From: Candidatus Iainarchaeum sp.
GTDB taxonomy: Archaea > Iainarchaeota > Iainarchaeia > Iainarchaeales > JAFGBZ01
Assembly: GCA_016218635.1 (NCBI GenBank)
Contig: JACRDJ010000136.1
Span: forward strand, 1 to 6,851
Direction of reading: 5' to 3'
DNA: 6,851 bases
Part shown: positions 1-5,669 of the stretch, in pieces
Layout of the letters: each line of letters begins with the position of its first letter
How positions within the stretch are numbered: position 1 is the first letter of the stretch
Notes under the pieces: generated by a model
Databases searched by the model: none
What the model was told of the DNA's origin: nothing
Seen by the model: the letters and a program-made list of their open reading frames with translations, nothing else
Position numbers and translations under genes: made by a program

Positions 1-731
1 AGGAGTTTGAAGAAGTTTTCTTCGGTGTCTTTGCTGAATCCTTTGGTGGCGGGAAGGTCTTTGGCAGCAATGGTTTCGATGGTGGAAATGACTGTTTTGT
101 AGAAGTATGTTTTGGCGGTATAGAGTACGCCGCCGTTCTCGTAGTATTCCTGGAGATGGTTGTTGAGGTGAGCGTATTTTCGGACTATTTCCGCCTTGTT
201 TTTCAGGAGTTCTTTTAAGGTGAGTTTGGGGGCGTCAATTCCTTTCTTGATAGTCAGCCATTCCCTAAATCCCGCCGGCTTTAAGTGCTCAATGACTACC
301 CTTCTGGAAAGGTCTGCTTTAAGTGATTTGAGCTGGATGGCTGAAGAGCCAGAGAAGGCAATGTTGGCGAGTTTTTCGTCAAAAATGGTTTTCAGGTCCC
401 CGTCCCATTTGGCTTTGGCATGAATTTCGTCCACAAAAAGCTTCCGGTGCCCGGCTTCGGAAATGGCTCTCACGATGTTATAGAGGTCCACGCCGCGCAG
501 TTCCCGGTCATCCGCCGAAAAATAAACGCCGTTGGTGTCCTTGGCCAACTGCAATAAGAGCACGGTCTTGCCGATCCCGCGCAGCCCGGTAATGCCCAAA
601 AAATACTCTTTTTCCTTTACGACCTTAAGCAGGTTCCCGTAAACGAACCGCTTCTTTTCTATTCCCTCAATCCGCTTTAAGCCCTCGGCATTCGCCTCAA
701 GAACCCTCGTCACCATTTTCTCTTTTTCCAT
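1..731 (-). CDS. AAA ATPase, COG1373/AAA_14 type (partial, C-terminus beyond window)
   Basis: Open from ATG at 731 to the left edge, giving 243 complete residues with no stop. A P-loop ATPase is clear: Walker A GLRGIGKT at residues 49-56, Walker B KLFVDEIH at about 97-104 with D101/E102, and a sensor-1-like stretch FSGSSAI at about 126-132. The following segment (LSRRVVIEHLKPAGFREWL, about 141-159) is the arrangement typical of COG1373/AAA_14 ATPases, which usually run near 400 residues and end in a DUF4143-like region; that part would lie outside the window. These proteins are common in archaea and bacteria, often as scattered accessory genes, and their cellular role is poorly known. The start is supported by a TATA box centred 26.5 nt upstream, implying a leaderless mRNA. 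The inverted-repeat array just behind that TATA box suggests tight, perhaps autogenous, regulation (inference). Family call is firm; function is not. Confidence 0.85.
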   Translation of the reverse strand, partial: MEKEKMVTRVLEANAEGLKRIEGIEKKRFVYGNLLKVVKEKEYFLGITGLRGIGKTVLLLQLAKDTNGVYFSADDRELRGVDLYNIVRAISEAGHRKLFVDEIHAKAKWDGDLKTIFDEKLANIAFSGSSAIQLKSLKADLSRRVVIEHLKPAGFREWLTIKKGIDAPKLTLKELLKNKAEIVRKYAHLNNHLQEYYENGGVLYTAKTYFYKTVISTIETIAAKDLPATKGFSKDTEENFFKL

Positions 732-753
732 GCATGAATATTACAAGGAACAG

Positions 754-761
754 TTTAAAAA
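754..761 (-). promoter_or_regulatory. TATA box of the AAA ATPase gene
   Basis: On the minus strand the sequence reads TTTTTAAA, centred at 757.5, which is 26.5 nt upstream of the ATG at 731. That is the expected archaeal TATA-to-transcription-start distance, so the transcript would begin at or next to the start codon. No Shine-Dalgarno motif is seen before this ATG, which agrees with leaderless translation. Confidence 0.6.
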
Positions 762-762
762 C

Positions 763-811
763 CGTTACATTAATGTAACGAAAATTTGTAATTTCGTTAC
801 GTATTTGTAAC
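763..811. promoter_or_regulatory. Inverted-repeat operator array GTTAC-N6-GTAAC (two sites)
   Basis: Positions 763-780 form a perfect 18-bp palindrome, CGTTACATTAATGTAACG. A second site with the same geometry, GTTAC-N6-GTAAC, lies at 796-811. Their centres are 32 bp apart, about three helical turns, so two dimers would sit on the same DNA face. The inner halves also pair with each other: GTAACGAAA (775-783) is the inverse of TTTCGTTAC (792-800). The array begins one base upstream of the ATPase TATA box, over the region where TFB would contact DNA. A dimeric transcription regulator binding here is the natural reading. Which protein binds it is unknown; no regulator gene is recognised in the window. 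Confidence 0.6.
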
Positions 812-853
812 AATATCTGTGGCCCGATTCGGCCCTTTTTTCGTGGAATCCGT

Positions 854-1341
854 TTATTTGATTTCTTCAAATTCGCCGGTTTTCCTGTTCTTTCGGACGT
901 TATCCCAGCTGAAATGACGGCCGTTCATCACCACATAAACTCCCGGCGGAAGAACCTGAACAAATGCCAGTGCACTGCCCAGGTTGAACAACCCATCCGA
1001 GCTTCCGAACTTATAGGGAATCATGGCCCCCGTCAGAACAATAACCTTGCCCTTAATTTTCTGGGCCAAAACCCGCGAGGTTTCCACCATCGTGTCGGTT
1101 CCATGGGTAATGATAATCCGGTTCTCGGAGGCCTTGAGGCAGTTTTGGGCGATGGTTTCCCGGTCCGCATCGCTCATGTCCAGGCTGTCAATCATCATCA
1201 GGGTCCGAAGGTCCACCGGAACCCGCGAACGCCCTAAAGCAAGCATTTCCGGCAGATGCGTATCCTTGAAAAAAGAGCTCCCGTCAGCTCATTATATTCC
1301 TTATCAAACGTTCCGCCCGTGACAAAAACCCGAATAGACAT
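854..1341 (-). CDS. Short L-asparaginase-domain protein, interrupted by a one-base frameshift
   Basis: From ATG at 1341 the frame encodes MSIRVFVTGGTFDKEYNELTG, the classic N-terminus of L-asparaginases with the catalytic TGGT threonine, then leaves frame at a run of six T (minus strand; plus-strand A run 1269-1274). One extra T would restore LFFKDTHLPEMLALGRSRV and a continuous protein of about 162 residues ending at the TAA at 854. The second catalytic motif, ITHGTDTMVET, and VIVLTGAMIPYKFGSSDGLFNLGSAL are intact. Full asparaginases have about 330 residues with two domains; stand-alone N-terminal-domain proteins of about 160 residues are a known group, so the length is normal for that group, though their reaction is less certain. 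A TATA box lies 26.5 nt upstream of 1341. Without correction only the in-frame piece 854-1246 remains, lacking the first catalytic motif. Sequencing error, transcript slippage or a recent mutation are all possible. Confidence 0.8.
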
Positions 1342-1363
1342 ACACGGTTATCACTCTAAAATG

Positions 1364-1371
1364 TTATTAAA
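1364..1371 (-). promoter_or_regulatory. TATA box of the asparaginase-domain gene
   Basis: The minus strand reads TTTAATAA, centred at 1367.5, which is 26.5 nt upstream of the ATG at 1341. This supports 1341 as the true start of the frameshifted asparaginase gene rather than the internal start at 1246, and implies a leaderless transcript. Confidence 0.6.
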
Positions 1372-1387
1372 TCCCTCGCAGGGAACC

Positions 1388-1708
1388 CTATTGTTTCAGC
1401 ACACCCTCCGCCCACCGTTCATACTCCGGGTTCACGTACTTAATCGGAATTTCCGCCACAGCGGGCACTTTAAACGAATGCAGTTCCCGCACGCGGGAAA
1501 GCAGTTTCTTCCGCTTCGAGGAAAACGTTTTCAGCAAGGCCACCGTTTCCCGCGCGGACTCCTTTTTTCCCTTCCAGAAATAATGGGATTCGCTGGATCC
1601 CAGGATATTCACGCAGAAAACCAGTTTTTCGGCCAGCAATACCTCCACCACCCTTCGGGCCTCTTTGCGGGAACCAAAAGTAACATAGAAAAAGGACAAA
1701 CGCGCCAT
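1388..1708 (-). CDS. cutA: CutA-like divalent cation tolerance protein
   Basis: This is a 106-residue protein, the usual CutA size. It follows the family pattern: an N-terminal strand and helix (FFYVTFGSRKEARRVVEVLLAEKL), CVNI at 32-35, YFWKGK at 43-48, VALLKT at 56-61, ELHSFKVPAV at 75-84 (family form ELHPYEVPEI) and NPEYERWAEG near the end. CutA proteins are soluble ferredoxin-like trimers, named for copper tolerance in E. coli; their real role is still debated. I chose the ATG at 1708 because the family begins directly with the first strand. An upstream in-frame ATG at 1747 would add 13 residues and overlap the start of the divergent acylphosphatase. A TATA-like TTAAAATT sits about 22-23 nt upstream of 1708, slightly closer than for other genes here. 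Confidence 0.85.
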   Translation of the reverse strand: MARLSFFYVTFGSRKEARRVVEVLLAEKLVFCVNILGSSESHYFWKGKKESARETVALLKTFSSKRKKLLSRVRELHSFKVPAVAEIPIKYVNPEYERWAEGVLKQ

Positions 1709-1745
1709 AATAGCCGTTGGGAGAAAAATTTTAAGAAGGGAAACC

Positions 1746-2018
1746 ATGCGTCAGGTGAACGGAAAGGTAATCGGAACCGTTCAAGGGGTTTCATTCCGGC
1801 AGTTTGCATTCATGCATGCCCAGGAACTCAACATCAGGGGATGGGTCAAGAACGCCCAGGATGGAAGCGTGGAATTCTGCGCGCAGGGCGAAATCATGGC
1901 CATCCAGAAATGGCTCAAAACCCTTCAGGTAGGCCCTCCGGCCTCAGAAGTGGAACGCATTGAAGTCAAATGGAATCCACCAAAAGAAGAATTCACGGAA
2001 TTTTCGGTCATTCACTAA
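1746..2018 (+). CDS. acyP: Acylphosphatase
   Basis: This is a 90-residue protein, the standard length. It hydrolyses acyl phosphates such as carbamoyl phosphate or 1,3-bisphosphoglycerate in the cytoplasm. Both family signatures are present: GTVQGVSFRQF (residues 10-20) with the phosphate-binding Arg18, and GWVKNAQDGSVEFCAQG (32-48) with the catalytic Asn36. The fold is a ferredoxin-like sandwich. The start is preceded by a purine-rich GAAGGG 5 nt before the ATG, a plausible Shine-Dalgarno-like site, and no TATA box is seen at -26, so this gene probably has a short leader, unlike several neighbours. It starts head-to-head with the CutA-like gene and its stop is 4 nt from the stop of the convergent membrane protein gene. 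Confidence 0.93.
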   Translation: MRQVNGKVIGTVQGVSFRQFAFMHAQELNIRGWVKNAQDGSVEFCAQGEIMAIQKWLKTLQVGPPASEVERIEVKWNPPKEEFTEFSVIH

Positions 2019-2022
2019 ACAA

Positions 2023-2484
2023 TTACGGCTCTATTCTGAGTTCAATGGACTTAGAGAAGAATTCCCCGTTCAGGCTGGCCTGCACGTCAATCCAGTAACT
2101 GCCGGGCAAAATTCCTTCCACGGGGTTAATGAGCACGTTCACCTGACGGGATTCTCCGGCTGCCATGCCCCCAATGCGTCCGCTTTTCTCAATGGCTAAA
2201 ACCAGCTTGGCGTTTGGAGTGCGGGGCTGGGCGCTTACGAGTACGCTGGAAGCATTGGTGCCCGTGGTATTGGAAACGGTTATTTTCATTAAGAAATTGG
2301 ATTCATTCGCCCGCACGGGGTTTTTCTCGAATTCCAGCTGCAGGGGCTGGGGCGTGGAAAGCCAGGAAAGCAATCCGTATCCGGCCACCAGGAGCACGAG
2401 CACAGCAGCCATCAGCACCAGCAGACGGCCCGAGCCCGCCGGAATCACCTGCGGAAACACCATCTGACCATCATAAATGCCCAT
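2023..2484 (-). CDS. Single-pass membrane-anchored protein with an extracellular beta-rich domain
   Basis: Read from ATG at 2484, this is a 153-residue protein of unrecognised family. Residues 1-20 are polar, residues 21-43 (LLVLMAAVLVLLVAGYGLLS onward) form one strong membrane segment, and the rest is a polar domain of alternating hydrophobic stretches, for example LQLEFEKNPV, MKITVSNTT, QVNVLINPVEG and GSYWIDVQASLNG. This resembles the Ig-like, CARDB/NEW3-type beta sandwiches common on archaeal surface proteins. N-glycosylation sequons occur at N60, N72 and N77, consistent with an outside location. A TTG at 2496 would add four residues; ATG 2484 is preferred because a TATA box is centred 30 nt upstream. 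It is convergent with acylphosphatase and divergent from the unknown gene at 2540. Role unknown. Confidence 0.75.
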   Translation of the reverse strand: MGIYDGQMVFPQVIPAGSGRLLVLMAAVLVLLVAGYGLLSWLSTPQPLQLEFEKNPVRANESNFLMKITVSNTTGTNASSVLVSAQPRTPNAKLVLAIEKSGRIGGMAAGESRQVNVLINPVEGILPGSYWIDVQASLNGEFFSKSIELRIEP

Positions 2485-2510
2485 AACAGGCAACAATAGG
2501 GAAAAGGGAA

Positions 2511-2518
2511 TTAATAAA
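2511..2518. promoter_or_regulatory. Shared TATA box between divergent genes
   Basis: TTAATAAA on plus reads TTTATTAA on minus, so the element is TATA-like in both directions. Its centre (2514.5) is 25.5 nt before the plus-strand ATG at 2540 and 30.5 nt before the minus-strand ATG at 2484. Only 55 nt separate the two start codons and no second TATA-like sequence is seen there, so one element may drive both genes. Confidence 0.5.
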
Positions 2519-2539
2519 GGTTTTCGTCATCCTTCCTGT

Positions 2540-3172
2540 ATGCCGCTTCACTTACTCAAAAAAGCCCTTGCATGGGCCAATCAGTGGAGAACACCGAAAG
2601 TGAAAATGAAAGGGCACCGGGTGAAGGACAGCTTTATTCGGGAAGTGCGGAGAAGAGAAGAAACTGGCCTTAGTTTGGACGGAAAAGTTTACAACGTGGA
2701 TGTAATCGTTCGATCACCGAAAGGAAAGGAGAAAACAGTGAGAATGGCTGAAAAAGAATTCTATCCAAAAAATAGTAACGTTCACAGCGATTTTCCAAAC
2801 CTTTTTTCACCCAAAAAACAATTTCAGGCCATGCAAGAGCTTAAGGAACTTAATCGGGGAAAAAAACTGGGCCTGCGAATCCGGCCAACCGTTCGCCTGC
2901 TCACCCGAAACGGAAAAAAGACCCTGGTCATGACACGGCTGAACCTTCCAAAAAAGCTTTCCGAAGAACAAGAAAAAGAATCCAAGCAGGACATGCAGCG
3001 CCAGAGAATCATCCTGAAAAAAGAAGGATATACGGCCGAAGAGGACACATTCTTTAGGGCAGTTGACCCCAAAACGGGAAAAGGTATTGCCATCATTGCG
3101 GATTTTGGGAGCATTTTCCGGTTGAACTGGAAAGAGCGATTGTATGCCCGGCTCAAGAAAAGAGTCCTATAG
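2540..3172 (+). CDS. Hypothetical basic protein with kinase-like DFG motif
   Basis: The protein has 210 residues and is very rich in lysine and arginine. I do not recognise a named family. The middle (about 90-135: SPKKQFQAMQELKELNRG, then RIRPTVRLLTRNGKKTLVMTRL) resembles the helix-C to hinge region of protein-kinase-like folds, and the end has GKGIAIIADFGSIFRL (about 181-195), where ADFG looks like the metal-binding DFG motif. No HRD-type catalytic loop or glycine-rich P-loop is visible, so if it is kinase-related it is degenerate or minimal (inference, weak). The ATG at 2540 is preferred over an in-frame ATG at 2477 because a TATA box is centred 25.5 nt upstream and because 2477 would overlap the divergent gene's coding sequence. 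Confidence 0.7.
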   Translation: MPLHLLKKALAWANQWRTPKVKMKGHRVKDSFIREVRRREETGLSLDGKVYNVDVIVRSPKGKEKTVRMAEKEFYPKNSNVHSDFPNLFSPKKQFQAMQELKELNRGKKLGLRIRPTVRLLTRNGKKTLVMTRLNLPKKLSEEQEKESKQDMQRQRIILKKEGYTAEEDTFFRAVDPKTGKGIAIIADFGSIFRLNWKERLYARLKKRVL

Positions 3173-3225
3173 CAAAAAAGACTGCCTCTGTTCCAGTTAG
3201 GTCTGTTCCGAACAATTTGAGCAGG

Positions 3226-3233
3226 TTTAAATT
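3226..3233 (+). promoter_or_regulatory. TATA box of the small lipoprotein gene
   Basis: TTTAAATT is centred at 3229.5, which is 26.5 nt upstream of the ATG at 3256. It supports that ATG over an upstream in-frame TTG at 3217, which overlaps the promoter, and suggests a leaderless transcript. Confidence 0.6.
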
Positions 3234-3255
3234 GACTTTGAGAAGACGGAATTGT

Positions 3256-3447
3256 ATGAAATGGCTGTTTGCAGGCATAATGGGGTTGTTCATCCTCATG
3301 AGCGGTTGCATGGAAAGGCCGCCGGAGCGGGGTTATGGGTCTCTTAATTATGAAATGAACAACAGATTCAAGAATTACGAGGTTAAAATAACGCTTTCAG
3401 CGGATGGAACCATTCACTATATCCAAACAAGAGGGACTGAGGTATGA
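3256..3447 (+). CDS. Small lipoprotein, N-terminal part of a probable split gene
   Basis: This frame gives 63 residues. It starts with a lipoprotein signal peptide: MKWLFAGIMGLFILMSGC, with a lipobox-like LMSGC and the lipidated Cys18, so the protein should be anchored on the outer face of the membrane. After that comes a polar segment ending in the strand-like stretch YEVKITLSADGTIHYIQTRG, which stops abruptly at the TGA (3445-3447). The next frame starts inside this stop (ATGA overlap) and continues what looks like the same small domain. The piece alone is probably too short to fold, which argues for a lost or recoded base near the junction. No family name is recognised. Confidence 0.65.
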   Translation: MKWLFAGIMGLFILMSGCMERPPERGYGSLNYEMNNRFKNYEVKITLSADGTIHYIQTRGTEV

Positions 3448-3716
3448 ACGAAAACGACTGGAACCGTTCCTCTGACGAAATGGACGAATTATGGACTGCC
3501 CTGAACGCCACCCGTTTTATCCGGCCTGCCGACCGGGTTTTTAACCGGAACTTAAGCAACCCCAACTGCCTGGATGGCTCAACCGAAAAACTGGAGATTT
3601 TTACTGCAGGAGACCCAACCGAAAAGGACACCGTTAGCAGGTACTGCATTCAGGACAAGGGGTTCCGCGACTTCGTGCAAAAACTGAACAGTCTGGTCTG
3701 GCCTCCACGAATCTGA
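3444..3716 (+). CDS. Continuation of the small lipoprotein (C-terminal part, shifted frame)
   Basis: This frame gives 90 residues with no signal peptide of its own. It begins at an ATG that overlaps the previous TGA by the ATGA junction. The content, SSDEMDELWTALNATRF at about 9-25, then LDGSTEKLEIFTAGDPTEK, three cysteines and FRDFVQKLNSLVWPP at the end, reads naturally as the second half of an extracytoplasmic domain whose first strand (ITLSADGTIHYIQTRG) is in the preceding frame. A cysteine-containing secreted-type domain without an export signal makes little sense alone. Either the two are one gene of about 153 residues broken by a one-base loss, or they are translated by coupling or a -1 frameshift. 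It converges on the DUF357 gene with a 9-nt gap. Confidence 0.6.
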   Translation: MNENDWNRSSDEMDELWTALNATRFIRPADRVFNRNLSNPNCLDGSTEKLEIFTAGDPTEKDTVSRYCIQDKGFRDFVQKLNSLVWPPRI

Positions 3717-3725
3717 AAGCCAGTA

Positions 3726-4022
3726 TTAGGGCACCGTGAAAAGCCGGTCATCCCCGAACGCGTTGAATAACCGTGCCCGCACGCCCGCATCCAGCCAGGC
3801 ATGCGCGTAGGAATAGGCCGCCAGCGCCAGCAGGAGCTCGCCTTTTTGTTCAAAAAAGCCGGCATCCGAAAAATAATTGCGGGCCATTTCCATGAAATCG
3901 TTTGCGGTCCGCTGCTCTTTTTCGCTGAGTTCTTCCATCAAGCGAACTTTGTTGAGCGCGGTTTCCGTGAGTTTCCGATAATGCTGCACGCGTTCTTTTA
4001 GCTCATTTTCTTTTCCGGTCAT
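3726..4022 (-). CDS. DUF357 family protein
   Basis: This is a 98-residue, largely helical protein matching the archaeal DUF357 family. The hallmark is the C-terminal part GELLLALAAYSYAHAWLDAGVRARLFNAFGDDRLFTVP (about 61-98); the family typically shows an ALAA-x-SYAH-x-WLDAG core and ends near DxRLFTV. The N-terminal half (ELKERVQHYRKLTETALNKV) is a charged helix. Its biochemical function is unknown. It is the last gene of a three-gene minus-strand operon after DUF63 and dph5, starting 18 nt after the dph5 stop. The intervening sequence has a GGGGA purine stretch that could serve as ribosome binding site. Its position suggests co-expression with diphthamide synthesis, which is inference. Confidence 0.9.
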   Translation of the reverse strand: MTGKENELKERVQHYRKLTETALNKVRLMEELSEKEQRTANDFMEMARNYFSDAGFFEQKGELLLALAAYSYAHAWLDAGVRARLFNAFGDDRLFTVP

Positions 4023-4040
4023 TACGGTTCCCCATTCCTT

Positions 4041-4811
4041 TTATCCATTGCCATTCCAGCCATGCAGTTCCCTTAATGCCTCTTTTTCTTTTTCCGTTAA
4101 TTTTCCGCAGACAATCAGCGACTGCGGGAATACTTCGCACTTCCATTCCCGCAGTTCCTTGAATGACCCGGCCTTAATCTGCTGTGATTCGCTTCCCATT
4201 CCGGCCAGAATAACCAGCGGAACCGAAGAGAGAAGATTCTTTTTTTTCCTGAGTTCAATTTGGTGAATGATTTCCAGTGCTTCGGAGGCACGCATGAACC
4301 GGCCCTGGGCAGGGTCGAGGTCGAGCAGGCAAAGCGAATGCAGCCCCATTTTCTGGTTGGATTCAATGGCATCAAAAAAGCTGTCCGGCGCATAGTGCTC
4401 GGAGGGAAACACAATCGTGCTCACGCGCCCGAAACGGTATTCATCCAGCCCGCTCGCGCCCAGGAAAGAGAAAACGGAAATGCCGGGAATAAAGCGGACT
4501 TTCACGCCTTTCTCCCTGGCTTCGAGAAGGATTTGCACGTGCGTGGTGGCCGAAAAAACGTTCCCGAACACCAGCAGGGCCACAGAATTGGATTGCGCGG
4601 ATGCCAGAATGGAGTCCAGCTGCTCTTCCACGTGCACGCGCTGAATGGGAAAAATTTCTTTCCCGGTAAGTTCCCTGAGTTCCTTAAGGGACCCCTGCGC
4701 GTACGCGGAGGTATAGGTTTCCAAAAAGACCGGGTCCGCGGAACGAATGCATTCGAGGGCTTCCTGGGTGAGGTGTTTGGGGTTTAATCCGATTCCAATC
4801 AGATAAAGCAC
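4041..4811 (-). CDS. dph5: Diphthine synthase
   Basis: This is a 256-residue protein, the normal length. It transfers methyl groups from S-adenosylmethionine to the modified histidine of elongation factor 2, the second step of diphthamide synthesis. The tetrapyrrole-methylase-like fold shows from the N-terminal LYLIGIGLNPKHLT, followed by FLETYTS (29-35), VALLVFGNVFSATTH (77-91), FIPGISVFSFLGASGLDEYRFG (about 106-127), GLHSLCLLDLDP (about 155-166) and PLVILAGMGSESQQIKAG. The usual GDP...ATTH motif has Asn84 in place of the aspartate, a notable change in the cofactor region. The start codon is GTG at 4811, one base after the DUF63 stop; a GGGTG lying within the end of DUF63 can pair with the archaeal 16S 3' end. 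Translation is probably coupled to DUF63. Confidence 0.93.
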   Translation of the reverse strand: MLYLIGIGLNPKHLTQEALECIRSADPVFLETYTSAYAQGSLKELRELTGKEIFPIQRVHVEEQLDSILASAQSNSVALLVFGNVFSATTHVQILLEAREKGVKVRFIPGISVFSFLGASGLDEYRFGRVSTIVFPSEHYAPDSFFDAIESNQKMGLHSLCLLDLDPAQGRFMRASEALEIIHQIELRKKKNLLSSVPLVILAGMGSESQQIKAGSFKELREWKCEVFPQSLIVCGKLTEKEKEALRELHGWNGNG

Positions 4812-4812
4812 T

Positions 4813-5646
4813 TCAGCACCCGATGATTCCGAGTTTAAGCAGGCTGGCCAGTCCAGTGGCGAATCCGAGAATCGACACCATGACCTTCACGAATCCCCGC
4901 ATGTTCGGAGACGAAATGTCTTTGTCAACATAATAAAGGATGGGGAGGACCAGGCCAATCTTGATGAAAATGAATGCCGGGCCGCTGGTGGAAAGAATGG
5001 CTTCGGAAAGCGGGTGCTGTTCGGAGTACGCACAGTAGGTGATGGCGTAAAAGCTGGCGGTGCCATCCAGCGCCTGCCCGATTATGGCCATGAGATTAAG
5101 GCGGTCGGAGAAGAACGCGGGACGGAAATGGCGGACAATCACATATACGGCCACCACCACGGCGGCCACCAGGATGGCTGCAATCACGAAATGCCATACC
5201 TCCGTCCAGTTAAGCAGGGAAAACAGGAGTACCGGCAGAACGACCAGAAAACCGATCAAGCCAAACTTTTGCTCGAATGAAAGTCCGCCGAAAGAAAACC
5301 GGCGGGCCAGAAGCAGTCCGCAAACGGTAATCAGGGCCGTTCCAATCCATACGCCGGGAGTGAACGTATAAAATCCGATTTCAAGCGGGTTAAGGGTCTG
5401 TGAAAAAATACCCAGTTCATTGAGGGCGCGCAGAAGGGTTCCGAAGAGAATGAAGGGCAGGAGTGCCAGAAAGAAATGGAAATTGAATGAAATCTTTTTT
5501 TTGTCCAGAAAAGGAAAGAGCACAAAAAAACAGAAGGCCAGCAGAATGCCCCCATACACCAGGGTGTTCACGAGATTGTATCCCTGCACGGAGGGGTCCG
5601 TGGCCGGGCGAACGAAGAATTCCTGCCAGATTCCTTCCAGGTTCAT
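4813..5646 (-). CDS. DUF63 family integral membrane protein
   Basis: This is a 277-residue polytopic membrane protein of the archaeal DUF63 family. Six to eight membrane segments are visible, at roughly 25-46, 53-73, 98-114, 128-146, 151-171, 222-241 and 253-274. Family-type conserved stretches are present: GYNLVNTLVYG (22-32), LFGTLLRALNELG (67-79), YTFTPGVW (93-100), GQALDGTASF (190-199) with D194, SEQHPLSEA (208-216) with a histidine, and KIGLVLPILYYVDKD (229-243). Conserved charged and polar residues inside or next to membrane segments hint at an enzyme or transporter, but no function is established. It is the first gene of the operon with dph5 and DUF357. A TATA box is centred 27.5 nt before the ATG, so the operon mRNA is probably leaderless. 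Confidence 0.9.
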   Translation of the reverse strand: MNLEGIWQEFFVRPATDPSVQGYNLVNTLVYGGILLAFCFFVLFPFLDKKKISFNFHFFLALLPFILFGTLLRALNELGIFSQTLNPLEIGFYTFTPGVWIGTALITVCGLLLARRFSFGGLSFEQKFGLIGFLVVLPVLLFSLLNWTEVWHFVIAAILVAAVVVAVYVIVRHFRPAFFSDRLNLMAIIGQALDGTASFYAITYCAYSEQHPLSEAILSTSGPAFIFIKIGLVLPILYYVDKDISSPNMRGFVKVMVSILGFATGLASLLKLGIIGC

Positions 5647-5669
5647 CGCTTATTTTAAGCCTAATTCAG

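Noticed and set aside
821..846. GC-rich GGCCCGATTCGGCCC followed by a T run, resembling an intrinsic terminator on plus
   Set aside because: The stem is only 4 bp and both flanking genes run on minus, so no plus transcript is known to end here; on minus the run is A, not T.
1256..1963. Long plus-strand open frame of 235 codons across the asparaginase start and CutA
   Set aside because: It is antisense to CutA and out of frame with acylphosphatase, both clearly recognised; composition (His, Arg, Gly, Pro rich) is typical of a shadow frame.
4260..4787. Plus-strand open frame of 175 codons
   Set aside because: It is the complement of the well-supported diphthine synthase gene and shows no family features.
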